Assembly (NCBI GenBank): GCA_964501945.1
Contig: CAZCTY010000051.1
Span: 1 to 5,028 of the forward strand
Origin: 21-14-0-10-32-9 sp964501945
GTDB lineage: Archaea > Nanobdellota > Nanobdellia > Woesearchaeales > 21-14-0-10-32-9
Direction of reading: 5' to 3'
DNA length: 5,028 bases
Numbering within the stretch: position 1 is the stretch's first letter; each line of letters opens with the position of its first letter. This document shows, in pieces, positions 4,726 to 5,028 of this stretch. The notes below the pieces were generated by a model, which was not told where the DNA came from, did no database searches, and saw only the letters and a program-made list of their open reading frames with translations. Made by a program: the position numbers and the translations under genes.

Positions 4726-5028
4726 CTAAATGTTTTTCAAAATATTTGAAACTTCGTTATTATGAGAAATTGTTTTTTCATAATGTTTTTTTTCTGGAGG
4801 TTGATTATAAAACGCTCTGAGTTGAGTGTCAAAAAAATCTTCACTTAAATTCATGTCGATAGCGAATATATCATTGGAATTTAAAGAAGCATTATAATTA
4901 TTAATACAAAGGCCGCTGTTGAAAGGGGCAACAATTAACAGTTTAGTTGTCATATCGTTGCTTAAAGACTTAGCAAAAGATAAAGCTTTTTGAGGATTAT
5001 AATTTTTTTTAGGTTTGCCAGCTTTTAC
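4726..5028 (-). CDS. Hypothetical protein, C-terminal 100 residues (5' end beyond window)
   Basis: I do not recognise this protein. The minus-strand frame is open from the right edge to TAG at 4728-4726, so 100 residues are visible and the start is outside the window. A Met at 4953 is a possible internal start but has no SD or clear TATA box, so I treat it as internal. The visible part begins with a Lys/Pro/Asn-rich stretch and a short helix (NPQKALSFAKSLSND). Then come two hydrophobic strands typical of an alpha/beta protein, KLLIVAPFNSGLCI and DIFAIDMNLS, and a polar tail rich in Asn, His and Lys. No catalytic motif, signal peptide or membrane segment is visible. It is followed by a T-rich stretch and then the thioredoxin promoter on the same strand, so it probably belongs to a separate upstream transcription unit. 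Confidence 0.6.
   Translation of the reverse strand, partial: VKAGKPKKNYNPQKALSFAKSLSNDMTTKLLIVAPFNSGLCINNYNASLNSNDIFAIDMNLSEDFFDTQLRAFYNQPPEKKHYEKTISHNNEVSNILKNI

Noticed and set aside
1..5028. CRISPR array, tRNA or rRNA genes, tandem repeats
   Set aside because: No regularly spaced repeats and no tRNA- or rRNA-like conserved segments were seen by eye on either strand.

Overview
This is an AT-rich, lysine-rich window that looks archaeal, most likely from the DPANN radiation (Woesearchaeota/Pacearchaeota-like). That placement is inference. It rests on TATA-like boxes centred about 27-30 nt upstream of start codons that lack a Shine-Dalgarno (SD) sequence, which suggests leaderless transcripts. 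It also rests on T-run terminators, an archaeal TrmB-like regulator and an archaeal-style short flavodoxin module. Strong GGAGG(TG) sites in front of other genes show that SD-led translation is used as well. TGA is a normal stop here: it ends two genes inside 4-bp or near-4-bp overlaps, and tryptophan is TGG in every intact gene.

Layout. (1) Positions 1-200, minus strand: the 5' part of an IS481-like transposase, running off the left edge and broken by TGA at a position where Trp is expected. Its SD lies in the loop of a perfect 9-bp hairpin, and a probable IS end lies before about 280. (2) Positions 324-1286, plus: one gene fusing a complete SET lysine methyltransferase domain (with post-SET zinc cysteines) to a complete flavodoxin domain. 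(3) Positions 1275-3142, minus: a two-gene operon of a PIG-L/LmbE-type deacetylase and a GT4 glycosyltransferase, coupled by an ATGA overlap. The glycosyltransferase 3' end overlaps the SET-flavodoxin 3' end by 12 nt. (4) Positions 3143-3240: a divergent promoter region. (5) Positions 3241-3927, plus: an FMN nitroreductase-family protein with a charged C-terminal extension. (6) Positions 3936-4615, minus: thioredoxin followed by a small TrmB-like winged-helix regulator, in one operon. (7) Positions 4726-5028, minus: the C-terminal 100 residues of an unrecognised protein that continues past the right edge.

How the genes may work together. Flavodoxin, nitroreductase and thioredoxin give the window a flavin/thiol redox theme, and the regulator is co-transcribed with thioredoxin. 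A GT4 transferase paired with a PIG-L deacetylase is the same two-enzyme logic as PIG-A/PIG-L, MshA/MshB and BshA/BshB: GlcNAc is added to a small acceptor and then de-N-acetylated. This points to a glucosaminyl lipid headgroup or a glucosaminyl thiol precursor, but the acceptor cannot be read from sequence. The most unusual object is the SET-flavodoxin fusion, for which I know no characterised precedent.
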